From Mitsuaria sp. WAJ17 (GTDB lineage Bacteria > Pseudomonadota > Gammaproteobacteria > Burkholderiales > Burkholderiaceae_C): a stretch of DNA of 64,000 nt. Position numbers and translations under genes: made by a program. The stretch is taken from NCBI RefSeq assembly GCF_014174515.1, contig NZ_JACJUG010000018.1, positions 1 to 64,000 on the forward strand, read 5' to 3'. This document shows positions 56,088-63,815 of this stretch, piece after piece. The notes below the pieces were generated by a model that worked only from the letters and a program-made list of their open reading frames with translations, had not been told where the DNA came from and made no database searches. How positions within the stretch are numbered: the first letter of the stretch is position 1; each line of letters begins with the position of its first letter.

Positions 56088-57686
56088 ATGTTCCGAGCCA
56101 AGCTGCTTCTGGCCCTCTCGCTCCTGGGCCTTCTGGCCCTGACAGAGGGCGGCGTCGCCTTGTGGGCCCAGCGTTCCGCCGTGCAGCAGGTGCAGCGCGG
56201 GCGCCTGACCAGCGACATCCTCAAGGGCTATATCGAGCTCTCTGCCAATAAGCAGCGCCTGCGCAGCTGGGCGGCCCAGCGCCTGCTGGCAGACTCGGCG
56301 ACCGACACCCTGCGAGACAGCCTGCTGCAGGACATGCAGGCCGGCCTGGCTCAGTTGCATGCGCTGGCCGGGCAACTGGACCTGCTGGAGGCCGCTCTGC
56401 AGGAGCCGGGGCGCCGCGAGATCCGCCAACGCTCGCTGGACGTGCTGGAGCGCCACCTGCTTGAGCTGGGCCGTGCGCTGAAGGGCCTGGCCGCACTGCC
56501 GCCGGGGACGGACGCGACCCAGGCCTCGCAGCGCCTGCGCAGCCTGTTCGACGAGTCCCAGGGGCAGGACTTGCGTCGGCTGCTCAATGCCGAGATGGAA
56601 GCCGAACGCCTGGCCACCTCGCAGTCCCGCCAGGCGGCGGACCAGGCCTTGCGCGCCATCGACCGCGGCGTGACCTGGCTCAGCGCCGGTGCCCTGATGC
56701 TGACCCTGGCGCTGCTGGCCTACTTCGCCTGGGCCCTGCGCCAGCCGCTGGATGCGCTGATGCGCGGCGCACGGGCTCTGCGCGAGGGCGACCTGGGGCA
56801 CCGTATCCCCGCCAAGGGGCGCGATGAGTTCGGCGAGCTGGCGCGCAGCTTCAACCAGATGGCCGGCGAGCTGCAGCAGCATCGCGCCCAGGAACAGGCG
56901 GACCGCGCGCTGCTGGAGGACATGGTGCAGGCGCGCACCGCGGAGCTGCGCCAGGCCCTGGACACCCTGCAGGCGCTGGATGCCCGGCGCCGCCGCTTCT
57001 TCGCCGAGCTGAGCCACGAGCTGCGCACACCGGCCACGGCCATTCGCGGCGAGGCGGAGGTCGCGTTGCGCGGCGGCGAGCGCCCGGCGCAGGACTATCG
57101 CGAGGCGCTGCAGCGCATCGTGGACACCGTGGGGCAGTTCTCCCATGTGCTTGGGGACTTGAGCCAGCTGGCGCGCAGCGAGGTGGAGGCGCTGGCCATG
57201 CGCGAGGACTTGCTGGCCTGGCCGCCCCTGCTGGCGCGCAGCTGCGAGCAGGCCGCCGTGCTGGCTCGCGCGGCCCAGCTGCGTTTTGACTGGCAGCTGA
57301 GGCCGTCCAGCGACGCGGCGCGCCTGCGCGGGGACGCTCAGCGCCTGAGCCAGGCCCTGGCCATCGTACTGGACAACGCGCGACGCTACAGCCGGCCAGG
57401 CGGTGCCATTCGGCTGCAGGCGGTGGAGGAGGGCGGGCAACTGCGCATCGACCTGCTGGACGAGGGTATCGGCGTGGCCGAGCAGGATCTGCCCCAGGTC
57501 TTCGATCGCCTCTTCCGTGGCGAAGCGGCGCGGGCTCATCGCCCGGACGGCCTGGGCCTGGGCCTGGCCATCGCGCGCGACATCGTGCAGGCCCACGGCG
57601 GCGATATCGCGCTGAGCAACCGGGAGACGCCGGGCTGCCACCTGCGCCTGAACCTGCCCCTGGTGACGGGAGGAGTCGAGGCATGA
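56088..57686 (+). CDS. Membrane histidine kinase (HAMP)
   Basis: A 532-residue sensor kinase. Transmembrane 1 is about residues 5-27; the periplasmic helical sensor is about 28-195; transmembrane 2 is about 200-222 ('WLSAGALMLTLALLAYFAWAL'); a HAMP domain is about 222-275. The phosphoacceptor is His310 in 'FFAELSHELRTPATAI', and the ATPase has the N-box 'IVLDNARRYSR', G1 'DEGIGV' and G2 'GLGLGLAIARDI'. The signal is unknown. ATG 56088 is preferred on the basis of the membrane helix. It overlaps its response regulator by 4 nt (ATGA) and is likely autoregulated through the TTCATC repeats. Confidence 0.93.
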   Translation: MFRAKLLLALSLLGLLALTEGGVALWAQRSAVQQVQRGRLTSDILKGYIELSANKQRLRSWAAQRLLADSATDTLRDSLLQDMQAGLAQLHALAGQLDLLEAALQEPGRREIRQRSLDVLERHLLELGRALKGLAALPPGTDATQASQRLRSLFDESQGQDLRRLLNAEMEAERLATSQSRQAADQALRAIDRGVTWLSAGALMLTLALLAYFAWALRQPLDALMRGARALREGDLGHRIPAKGRDEFGELARSFNQMAGELQQHRAQEQADRALLEDMVQARTAELRQALDTLQALDARRRRFFAELSHELRTPATAIRGEAEVALRGGERPAQDYREALQRIVDTVGQFSHVLGDLSQLARSEVEALAMREDLLAWPPLLARSCEQAAVLARAAQLRFDWQLRPSSDAARLRGDAQRLSQALAIVLDNARRYSRPGGAIRLQAVEEGGQLRIDLLDEGIGVAEQDLPQVFDRLFRGEAARAHRPDGLGLGLAIARDIVQAHGGDIALSNRETPGCHLRLNLPLVTGGVEA

Positions 57687-58363
57687 AGCTGCTGCTGGTG
57701 GAGGACGACGCCCGCGTCGCGGACTTCCTGCTGCGCGGACTGGGCGCCGAGGGCTATGCCGTGAGCCTGGCCCGCGACGGGCTGGAGGCCCTGGCCCTGG
57801 CGCGCGCCGGGGACTGGGGGCTCATGGTGCTGGACGTGATGCTGCCCCAGCTCAACGGCCTGGACCTGCTGCAGACCTTGCGTAGCGAGGGCTGGCCGGT
57901 GCCGGTGCTGATGCTGACGGCCATGGGCTCGCTGGAGGACAAGGTCACCGGCCTGCGTCTGGGGGCAGACGACTACCTCACCAAACCCTTTGCCTTCGAT
58001 GAGCTGCTGGCGCGGCTGGAAGCCCTGGGGCGCCGCTCGCGCGAGACGCGCAGCCGTCCCGCCCTGCTGCAGGTCGCCGATCTGCAACTGGACCGCGAGC
58101 GCATGCGCGTGACGCGCGCCGGGACGCCCGTCAGCCTCACGGCCAAGGAGATGGCCTTTCTGGAGCTGCTGATGAGCGCGCCGGGCCGCGTCTTCAGCCG
58201 CGAACGCATCCTGGCCAATGTCTGGGGCGCCTACGAGGACCCGCTGACCAATGTGGTCGATGTCTATGTGCGCCGCCTGCGCCAGAAGCTGGGCGAGGGG
58301 CAGGGTCAGGTCTTGATACGCACCGTGCGCGGCGTGGGCTACAAGATCGACAGCGAGGGCTGA
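57683..58363 (+). CDS. OmpR-family response regulator
   Basis: A 226-residue regulator. The receiver has Asp8/Asp9, phosphoacceptor Asp51 ('LMVLDVMLPQLNG') and the Lys in 'DDYLTKPFAFDELLARL'. The C-terminal winged helix is typical of OmpR/PhoB ('TAKEMAFLELLMSAPGRVFSRERIL', 'NVVDVYVRRLRQKL', 'IRTVRGVGYKID'). It is co-encoded with the kinase by a 4-nt overlap. Predicted targets are its own operon and the SnoaL-like gene. Confidence 0.95.
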   Translation: MKLLLVEDDARVADFLLRGLGAEGYAVSLARDGLEALALARAGDWGLMVLDVMLPQLNGLDLLQTLRSEGWPVPVLMLTAMGSLEDKVTGLRLGADDYLTKPFAFDELLARLEALGRRSRETRSRPALLQVADLQLDRERMRVTRAGTPVSLTAKEMAFLELLMSAPGRVFSRERILANVWGAYEDPLTNVVDVYVRRLRQKLGEGQGQVLIRTVRGVGYKIDSEG

Positions 58364-58381
58364 GCCGGCTCGGCCCCTGCG

Positions 58382-58420
58382 TTCATCCATTGTTCATCTG
58401 TGTCTCATGTGCCGTTCACC
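58382..58420 (+). promoter_or_regulatory. Four TTCATC-type half-sites with 11-bp period before the SnoaL-like gene
   Basis: TTCATC at 58382, TTCATC at 58393, CTCATG at 58404 and TTCACC at 58415 are each exactly 11 bp apart. This is the classic helical phasing of tandem OmpR/PhoB-type boxes and includes the TTCATC-N5-TTCATCTG core also seen at 56026. It lies 92 nt before ATG 58513. Confidence 0.75.
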
Positions 58421-58512
58421 GTGCGGGGCCGCCGCGGTTCATGTACTGATCGCAGACTGAAGCCCTGCGTCGGCCGAGGGGGCCGGCGCCATTCCCATCG
58501 GAGGAGGCCTTC

Positions 58513-58977
58513 ATGCCCGTCATCCATCGTTCGGCCCTGGCCCTGAGCCTGTGCTTGCTGCCCGCGCTGAGCCAGGCTCAGACCGAGACTGCGTCCTGCG
58601 CCAAGTCTGACTCGGCCCAGATCTCCGCGCTCTTCGACCGCTGGAACCGTTCGCTCGCGACCCTGGATCCGGACCAGGTCGTCGCCAACTACGCCCAGGA
58701 TGCCGTGCTGCTGCCCACCGTCTCGAACAAGCCGCGGACCAATCACGCCGAGATCCGGGACTACTTCGTGCACTTCCTGGAGAAGAAGCCGCAGGGGCGC
58801 ATCGACCGCCGCGTGCTCAAGATCGGCTGCAACGTTGCGCAGGACGTCGGCCTCTACACCTTCCGCTTCAAGGACGGCAGCGAGGTGAGCGCCCGCTACA
58901 GCTATGTCTACGAGTACCGTGACGGGCAATGGCTGATCGCCCATCATCATTCCTCGGCCATGCCCGAGAAGCGCTGA
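58513..58977 (+). CDS. Exported SnoaL-like (SgcJ/EcaC family) protein
   Basis: A 154-residue protein with a signal peptide cleaved near residue 22 ('SLCLLPALSQAQ'). The mature part is a SnoaL-like/CaMKII-association-domain fold ('SALFDRWNRSLATLDPDQVVANYAQDAVLLPTVSNKPRTNHAEIRDYFVHFLEKKPQGRI'), ending 'WLIAHHHSSAMPEKR'. These small cone-shaped proteins bind or transform small molecules; function here is unknown. GGAGGAG precedes the ATG. The 11-bp repeats upstream suggest control by the adjacent two-component system. It is followed by a strong terminator. Confidence 0.88.
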   Translation: MPVIHRSALALSLCLLPALSQAQTETASCAKSDSAQISALFDRWNRSLATLDPDQVVANYAQDAVLLPTVSNKPRTNHAEIRDYFVHFLEKKPQGRIDRRVLKIGCNVAQDVGLYTFRFKDGSEVSARYSYVYEYRDGQWLIAHHHSSAMPEKR

Positions 58978-59011
58978 TCCAACACAAAAGCCAGGCAGGC
59001 GCAAAACAAAA

Positions 59012-59035
59012 GGCGAGCAACTTGCTCGCCTTTTT
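59012..59035. terminator. Strong, bidirectional intrinsic terminator
   Basis: GGCGAGCA, loop ACT, TGCTCGCC is followed by TTTTT and preceded by AAAA, so it works in both directions. It ends the SnoaL-like gene on the plus strand and gpmA on the minus strand. Confidence 0.9.
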
Positions 59036-59048
59036 CATTGGCCGTCAC

Positions 59049-59064
59049 GGGGCCGGGTCTTGAC
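59049..59064 (+). repeat. Copy of the dispersed GGTCTTG element near the gpmA stop
   Basis: GGGGCCGGGTCTTGAC resembles the copies at 4861, 20861 and 21920. It lies between the terminator and the gpmA stop codon. Confidence 0.35.
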
Positions 59065-59081
59065 GTCCCGGGCCTGTTGGG

Positions 59082-59825
59082 TCAGGCCTTGCCCTGGCTG
59101 GCCACGGCGGCCGCGGCCCGGGCGGCGGCCTCGGCGTCACCGAGGTAGTAGCTCTTGATGGGCTTGAGATCGGCGTCCAGCTCATAGACCAGCGGGATGC
59201 CGTTGGGGATGTTCACGCCCACGATGGCGTCGTCCGCAATGTTGTCCAGGTACTTCACCAGGGCGCGGATGCTGTTGCCGTGTGCCGCAATCACCACACG
59301 CTTGCCGGCCTTGATGGCGGGTGCGATGCTGTCATTCCAGACGGGCAGCACGCGGGCGACCGTGTCCTTCAGGCATTCGGTGAGGGGCACTTCCTCGGGC
59401 TTCAGGCGGGCATAGCGCACGTCGCTGCGCTCGCTGCGGGGGTCCTGGGCCTCCAGCGGCGGCGGCGGGGTGTCGTAGCTGCGGCGCCAGACCAGCACCT
59501 GCTCGTCGCCGTACTGCTTGGCCATGTCGGCCTTGTTGAGACCCTGCAGGGCGCCGTAGTGGCGCTCATTGAGGCGCCAGCTGTGGACAACAGGCAACCA
59601 AGTTCGCTCCATTTGATCCAGGCAATGCCAAAGCGTCCAAACTGCACGCTTGAGCATGGATGTGTAAGCCACATCGAAGTCCAGCCCGGCATCCTTGATG
59701 AGTCGACCGGCCAGCTTGGCCTGTTCCACGCCCGTGGCGGTCAGGTCGACGTCGGTCCAACCGGTGAAGCGATTTTCCAGGTTCCAGGTGGATTCACCAT
59801 GGCGGATGAGAACGAGCTTGTACAT
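59082..59825 (-). CDS. gpmA: 2,3-bisphosphoglycerate-dependent phosphoglycerate mutase GpmA
   Basis: Glycolysis/gluconeogenesis enzyme interconverting 3- and 2-phosphoglycerate. '[15 protein letters not shown]' has the phosphohistidine His9, and '[26 protein letters not shown]' and '[17 protein letters not shown]' carry the other catalytic residues. The 247 residues match the family. ATG 59825 is preferred to the TTG 6 nt upstream. The segment coding for about residues 50-80 (59581-59680) is noticeably AT-richer than the rest. No clear Shine-Dalgarno is seen. Confidence 0.95.
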   Translation of the reverse strand: MYKLVLIRHGESTWNLENRFTGWTDVDLTATGVEQAKLAGRLIKDAGLDFDVAYTSMLKRAVWTLWHCLDQMERTWLPVVHSWRLNERHYGALQGLNKADMAKQYGDEQVLVWRRSYDTPPPPLEAQDPRSERSDVRYARLKPEEVPLTECLKDTVARVLPVWNDSIAPAIKAGKRVVIAAHGNSIRALVKYLDNIADDAIVGVNIPNGIPLVYELDADLKPIKSYYLGDAEAAARAAAAVASQGKA

Positions 59826-59985
59826 GGGCAATTCGGTTCGGTGAAAGGGCGGCTGGCTGCAGAACAGCCGGCGCCGGGCCGGTGCGGCAAGTCGCCGCGC
59901 GGCCCGGATTCTATCGAGCCAGTTCCGGGTCGGGACTTTCCTAAAGATCGCGGCTGGCTTGCCGAAAGCAAAGGATCCCCCTGAC

Positions 59986-60016
59986 GCGGCCGTCCCTTGC
60001 TGGACAGGCCGCTTTT
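59986..60016 (+). terminator. Terminator-like hairpin in the porin leader
   Basis: GCGGCC-GTCC, loop CTTGCT, GGAC-(A)-GGCCGC forms a stem of 10 pairs with one bulged A, followed by TTTT. It sits 14 nt before the Shine-Dalgarno AAGGAG of the porin gene, and no plus-strand gene lies upstream, so it may attenuate porin transcription. Confidence 0.5.
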
Positions 60017-60042
60017 AGTTTCAACACAAGAAGGAGACCTTG

Positions 60043-61245
60043 ATGATGGCTCTGAAAACACGCCGACTGGCCCCGCTGGCCCTGGCCGCCCTGGCCGCCA
60101 CGGCGCAGGCGCAGGACAACTCCATGTTCAGCTTCTCGGGCTTTGCCACGCTGGGCCTGGTGGGCACCAACACGAATGATGCCCAGTACGCCACCTTCGG
60201 CCAGCTCCGCGGCGCTGACAAGACCTGGAGTGGCGAGGTCGACAGCAAGCTGGGCCTGCAGGGCACGGCCAAGTTCTCCCCCATGTTCTCCGCCACGGTA
60301 CAGCTGCTGAGCAAGCAGAACGGCGACGGCAACTTCAACCCGGCCCTGGAATGGGCCTTCGTGAAGGCGCAGCTGAACCCAGGGCTGTCGGTGCGCCTGG
60401 GGCGCATGGGCGGCCCCTTCTTCGCCGTCTCCGACTTCCGCGACGTGGGCTATGCCAACACCTGGATCCGCCCCCCGCTGGATGTCTACAGCCAGGTGCC
60501 CTTCAGCAGCTTCGACGGTGCCGACCTGAACTTCCAGACCGGCACGGCGCTGGGGACCTGGAGCGCCCAGGTCTTTGGCGGCCAGAGCACGACCGTGATC
60601 GCAGGCACCAAGGTGGACCTCAAGAAGGCCACGGGCTTCAACACCACGCTGGAGATGGACAACGGTCTGAGCCTGCGCTTCGGCCATGTGGCGGGCAAGC
60701 TGACGGCCCACACGACCACGCTGGCCGCCCTGGTGGCCACCATCCGCCAGACGCCGTTCACCACGACGGCCGACGAGCTGGACCCCACGGACAAGAAGGC
60801 CTCCTTCACCGGCCTGGGCCTGAACTGGGACAACGGCAGCTGGCTGGTGGCCGCCGAGTACACGCAGCGTCGCACCGATTCCTACGCATCCGACACCAAC
60901 GCCTGGTTCCTCACGGTGGGGCATCGCATCGACAAGTTCACGCCCTACGTGACGCTCTCGCAGATCAAGAACGTGGACAGCAACATCACCAACACCATCC
61001 AGCCCCTGACGCCGGGCCTGGCCCAGCTGAAGGCCGCCGTGGACGGCTTCGTGGCCACCCAGGTGCGCACGCAGAAAACCTGGGCCCTGGGCGTGCGCTG
61101 GGACTTCATGCGCAACACCGCGCTGAAGGCCCAGTTTGACCGGATCAAGCCGACCGGGCCGGGCTTCTTCATCAACACGCAGCCCGGCTTCGGCACGGGC
61201 AACTCGGTCAACGTCTACAGCATCGCTGTGGACACCGTGTTCTGA
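60043..61245 (+). CDS. Outer-membrane porin-like protein
   Basis: A 400-residue protein with a signal peptide cleaved after 'AATAQAQ'. The mature part is an antiparallel beta-barrel: alternating polar/hydrophobic strands such as 'SMFSFSGFATLGLVG', 'KLGLQGTAKFSPMFSATVQLL', 'WAFVKAQLNPGLSVRLGRM', and a terminal 'VNVYSIAVDTVF' ending in Phe as outer-membrane proteins do. AAGGAG lies 6 nt before ATG 60043; a second ATG follows at once. It resembles Gram-negative general porin-like or oligogalacturonate-type barrels; the solute is unknown. The next gene follows 11 nt later. Confidence 0.88.
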   Translation: MMALKTRRLAPLALAALAATAQAQDNSMFSFSGFATLGLVGTNTNDAQYATFGQLRGADKTWSGEVDSKLGLQGTAKFSPMFSATVQLLSKQNGDGNFNPALEWAFVKAQLNPGLSVRLGRMGGPFFAVSDFRDVGYANTWIRPPLDVYSQVPFSSFDGADLNFQTGTALGTWSAQVFGGQSTTVIAGTKVDLKKATGFNTTLEMDNGLSLRFGHVAGKLTAHTTTLAALVATIRQTPFTTTADELDPTDKKASFTGLGLNWDNGSWLVAAEYTQRRTDSYASDTNAWFLTVGHRIDKFTPYVTLSQIKNVDSNITNTIQPLTPGLAQLKAAVDGFVATQVRTQKTWALGVRWDFMRNTALKAQFDRIKPTGPGFFINTQPGFGTGNSVNVYSIAVDTVF

Positions 61246-61256
61246 GGAGGCCGACC

Positions 61257-61679
61257 ATGCGCATGCAACAAGTCCTGATCGCGCTGGCCCTGGCCGGCGC
61301 CAGCGTGGCGGCCCAGGCCCAGGTGGCCGTGGTGGTGAACCCCAAGAGCGCGGCGGCCAGCATGACGGCCGAGCAGGTGGCCAACATCTTCCTGGGCAAG
61401 AGCAACGCCCTGCCCAGCGGTGCGGCGGCGGCACCCGTGGACCAGCCCGAAGCTGCGGCCATCCGCGACACCTTCTACACCAAGGTCACGGGCAAGAACA
61501 GCGCCCAGGTCAAGGCGGCCTGGTCGCGCCTGGTCTTTTCCGGCAAGGCCACGCCCCCCAAGGAAGTGGCCAGTTCGGCCGAAGTGAAGAAGTTCGTGGC
61601 AGGCAACCCGGATGCCATCGGCTACATCGAGAAGTCTGCCGTGGATGGCAGCGTCAAGGTCGTGCTGACCGTGGATTGA
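61257..61679 (+). CDS. Small PstS-like periplasmic protein
   Basis: A 140-residue protein with a signal peptide (about 1-20, 'LALAGASVAAQAQ'). The rest resembles one lobe of phosphate-binding PstS-like proteins: 'MTAEQVANIFLGKSNALPSGAAAAPVDQPEAAAIRDTFYTKVTGKNSAQVKAAWSRLVFSGKATPPKEV' is common to this short family. It lacks the full two-lobed structure of a normal binding protein (about 320 residues). With the porin 11 nt before it and a chemoreceptor 60 nt after, it may form a small sensing unit, which is inference. GGAGG precedes the ATG. Confidence 0.82.
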   Translation: MRMQQVLIALALAGASVAAQAQVAVVVNPKSAAASMTAEQVANIFLGKSNALPSGAAAAPVDQPEAAAIRDTFYTKVTGKNSAQVKAAWSRLVFSGKATPPKEVASSAEVKKFVAGNPDAIGYIEKSAVDGSVKVVLTVD

Positions 61680-61739
61680 GTCCGTGAAGACAGCCGGGCG
61701 GGGCGCGCGCCGCCCCGCCCGCTGACCAAGGAGTTGGAC

Positions 61740-63254
61740 ATGAATGTGAAGACCCGGATCTGGCTGCTGCCGGTGCTGGCGGCTGTGATCTTTGCGATCG
61801 GGATCGCCGTCGTGCTGGCCTTCTCGGCGCGCACCTCCGGCGCCATCGAGGCCATCGGCGATGTGCACGCGCCCTACCTGGACGCCACGAACCAGTTCGC
61901 CTCGCAGCTGGAGGCCTTGGGCGCCACCATCCAAAGCGCCGTGGCGGAGGGCGAGAAGAAGCGCCTGGACGAGGCCAACGAGCGTGCCGCGGCCATGCGC
62001 AAGACCCTGGGCACGATCAAGGCCATCGAAGGCAGGTCCGAGATGGCGGGCAAGCTGGCCTCCAGCTTCGAGACTTATTACGCCGCCTCCTCGGACACCG
62101 CCCAGCTCTTCCTGGGCATCAAGCAGGGCGATCAGGCCGGCGCCATCCCGAAGATGCAGGCCGCGCTCAAGGAGCTGGAAACCGTGCTCGGCAAGGCGCG
62201 GACCGAGGCGCGTGAGAGCTTCGATGACGGGCTGAAGGCGGCCAGCACCGGCGTTTCTTCCAGCCTCAGTGCCATCGTGGTCAGTGGCCTCGTGGTGGTG
62301 CTGTGCCTGGGCGTGGGCTCCTACCTGGTGATCGGCAGCGTCTGGCGCCAGTTGGGGGGCGAACCCGAGTACGCCCGCGACGTCATGCGGCAGATGGCCG
62401 AGGGCGACCTCTCGCAGGACATCCAGGTCAGTGCCGGCGCCGAGGCCAGCCTGCTGGCGGCGGTGCGCGACATGTCGCGCGGCCTGGCAGCCATCGTTGC
62501 CAATGTACGCACGGGCACGGACTCCATGACCGTGGCCTCGCGCGAGATCGCCGTGGGCAATCATGACCTCTCGGTGCGCACCGAGAAGCAGGCGACCTCG
62601 CTGGAGCAGACCTCCTCGAACATGCAGACGCTCACCGAGACCGTGCGCCAGAGCGCCGACGCGGCCTCGCAGGCCAACCAGCTCGCGGGCTCAGCCGCGG
62701 CGGTGGCCCAGAAGGGCGGCGAGGTGGTCAGCCAGGTGGTGACCACCATGGACGAGATCAACACCAGCTCCAAGAAGATCAACGACATCATCGGCGTGAT
62801 CGACGGCATTGCTTTCCAGACCAATATCCTCGCGCTCAATGCCGCGGTGGAAGCGGCCCGTGCGGGCGAGCAGGGCCGCGGCTTCGCGGTGGTGGCTGGC
62901 GAGGTGCGCAGCCTGGCCCAGCGCAGCGCTGAGGCGGCCAAGGAGATCAAGGCCCTGATCGGTGCCAGCGTGGACAAGGTCGAGTCCGGCAGCCGCCTGG
63001 TGCAGGACGCGGGCTCCACCATGAGCGAGATCGTGGCCAGCGTGCAGCGGGTCTCGGACATCATCGGCGAGATCACCGCCGCGGCCAGTGAGCAGAGCCA
63101 GGGCATCACGCAGGTGAACCAGTCGGTGAGTCAGTTGGACCAGATGACGCAGCAGAACGCGGCCCTGGTCGAGCAGGCCGCCGCCGCGGCCAGCAGTCTG
63201 GAGCAGCAGGCACGGGCCCTACAGACGGCGGTGTCCACCTTCAAACTGGGTTGA
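61740..63254 (+). CDS. Methyl-accepting chemotaxis protein
   Basis: A 504-residue chemoreceptor. Transmembrane 1 is about 7-28; the periplasmic four-helix-bundle-like sensor is about 29-178; transmembrane 2 is about 179-202; a HAMP segment contains '[16 protein letters not shown]'. The signalling tip is '[51 protein letters not shown]'. The C-terminal CheR-binding pentapeptide is not seen; the end is '[10 protein letters not shown]'. AAGGAG lies 6 nt before ATG 61740. It resembles Tar/Tsr-type receptors and its ligand is unknown. Confidence 0.93.
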   Translation: MNVKTRIWLLPVLAAVIFAIGIAVVLAFSARTSGAIEAIGDVHAPYLDATNQFASQLEALGATIQSAVAEGEKKRLDEANERAAAMRKTLGTIKAIEGRSEMAGKLASSFETYYAASSDTAQLFLGIKQGDQAGAIPKMQAALKELETVLGKARTEARESFDDGLKAASTGVSSSLSAIVVSGLVVVLCLGVGSYLVIGSVWRQLGGEPEYARDVMRQMAEGDLSQDIQVSAGAEASLLAAVRDMSRGLAAIVANVRTGTDSMTVASREIAVGNHDLSVRTEKQATSLEQTSSNMQTLTETVRQSADAASQANQLAGSAAAVAQKGGEVVSQVVTTMDEINTSSKKINDIIGVIDGIAFQTNILALNAAVEAARAGEQGRGFAVVAGEVRSLAQRSAEAAKEIKALIGASVDKVESGSRLVQDAGSTMSEIVASVQRVSDIIGEITAAASEQSQGITQVNQSVSQLDQMTQQNAALVEQAAAAASSLEQQARALQTAVSTFKLG

Positions 63255-63292
63255 TCATCCGCGCGGACCTTGCGCGGGGTCGGGCCATTTCA

Positions 63293-63314
63293 CGGCGCCT
63301 GCGGGCGCCGCTTT
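63293..63314 (+). terminator. Hairpin terminating the chemoreceptor gene
   Basis: CGGCGCC, loop TGCG, GGCGCCG followed by CTTTCT. The U-tract is short, so termination may be partial. It abuts the promoter of the rhodanese gene. Confidence 0.5.
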
Positions 63315-63315
63315 C

Positions 63316-63321
63316 TATAAT
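63316..63321 (+). promoter_or_regulatory. -10 element of the rhodanese gene (TATAAT)
   Basis: A consensus TATAAT lies 27 nt before the TTG start at 63349, giving a leader of about 20 nt. No good -35 hexamer is seen. Confidence 0.5.
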
Positions 63322-63348
63322 CCCGCACCTTCCCATCGAGGCTCCGAA

Positions 63349-63753
63349 TTGAAATTCCTGATCGACAACTGGTATCTGGTCCTGGCCGCCCTGGTCTCCG
63401 GCGCCTTGCTGCTGCGCTCGGCCCTGCAGGGCGGCGGCGCCGGGCAGGTCAACACGAACGAGGCGGTGCGCCTGGTCAACCGTGAGAAGGGCGTGCTGAT
63501 CGACGTCTGCGAGCCTGCCGAGTTCGCGGCCGGCCACGCCAGCGGTGCGCGCAACATCCCCTTCGGCACCGTCGAGTCCAGCAAGGACCTGCCCTCCAAC
63601 AAGACCCTGCCCCTCGTGCTGGTGTGCCAGACCGGCGCACGCGCCGGCCGCGCTGCTGGCATGCTTCGCAAGGCGGGCTATGCCAATGTGCAGGTGCTTG
63701 CTGGCGGCATGAAGGCCTGGCGCGAGGCCAACCTGCCCATCGAGAAGGCCTGA
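63349..63753 (+). CDS. Membrane-anchored rhodanese-like protein
   Basis: A 134-residue protein starting at TTG 63349. One transmembrane segment (about 8-26, 'WYLVLAALVSGALLL') anchors a rhodanese domain with catalytic Cys93 in 'VCQTGARAGRAA' (CxxGxR) and the N-terminal 'VLIDVCEPAEFAAGHASGARNIPFG'. It may transfer sulfur from thiosulfate or serve in redox; the cytosolic domain would face the membrane. As I recall, in other Burkholderiales it precedes grxC and secB and is divergent from gpmA. Confidence 0.92.
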   Translation: MKFLIDNWYLVLAALVSGALLLRSALQGGGAGQVNTNEAVRLVNREKGVLIDVCEPAEFAAGHASGARNIPFGTVESSKDLPSNKTLPLVLVCQTGARAGRAAGMLRKAGYANVQVLAGGMKAWREANLPIEKA

Positions 63754-63815
63754 ACCCGGTCTTCTTTTCTTTTTTCCACCCCGTCGCGCAGCAAGAAGTA
63801 CCAGAGAGTCCGGCC

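Noticed and set aside
58303..58316. GGGTCAGGTCTTGA within the response regulator gene
   Set aside because: It falls in coding sequence just before the conserved IRTVRGVGY segment; the residues are compatible with normal variation in this loop, so an insertion cannot be argued.
59961..59978. GG-N10-GC pattern upstream of the porin, resembling a sigma-54 promoter
   Set aside because: Only the GG and GC dinucleotides fit; the rest of the -24/-12 consensus (TGGCAC-N5-TTGC) does not, and no enhancer-binding regulator is nearby.
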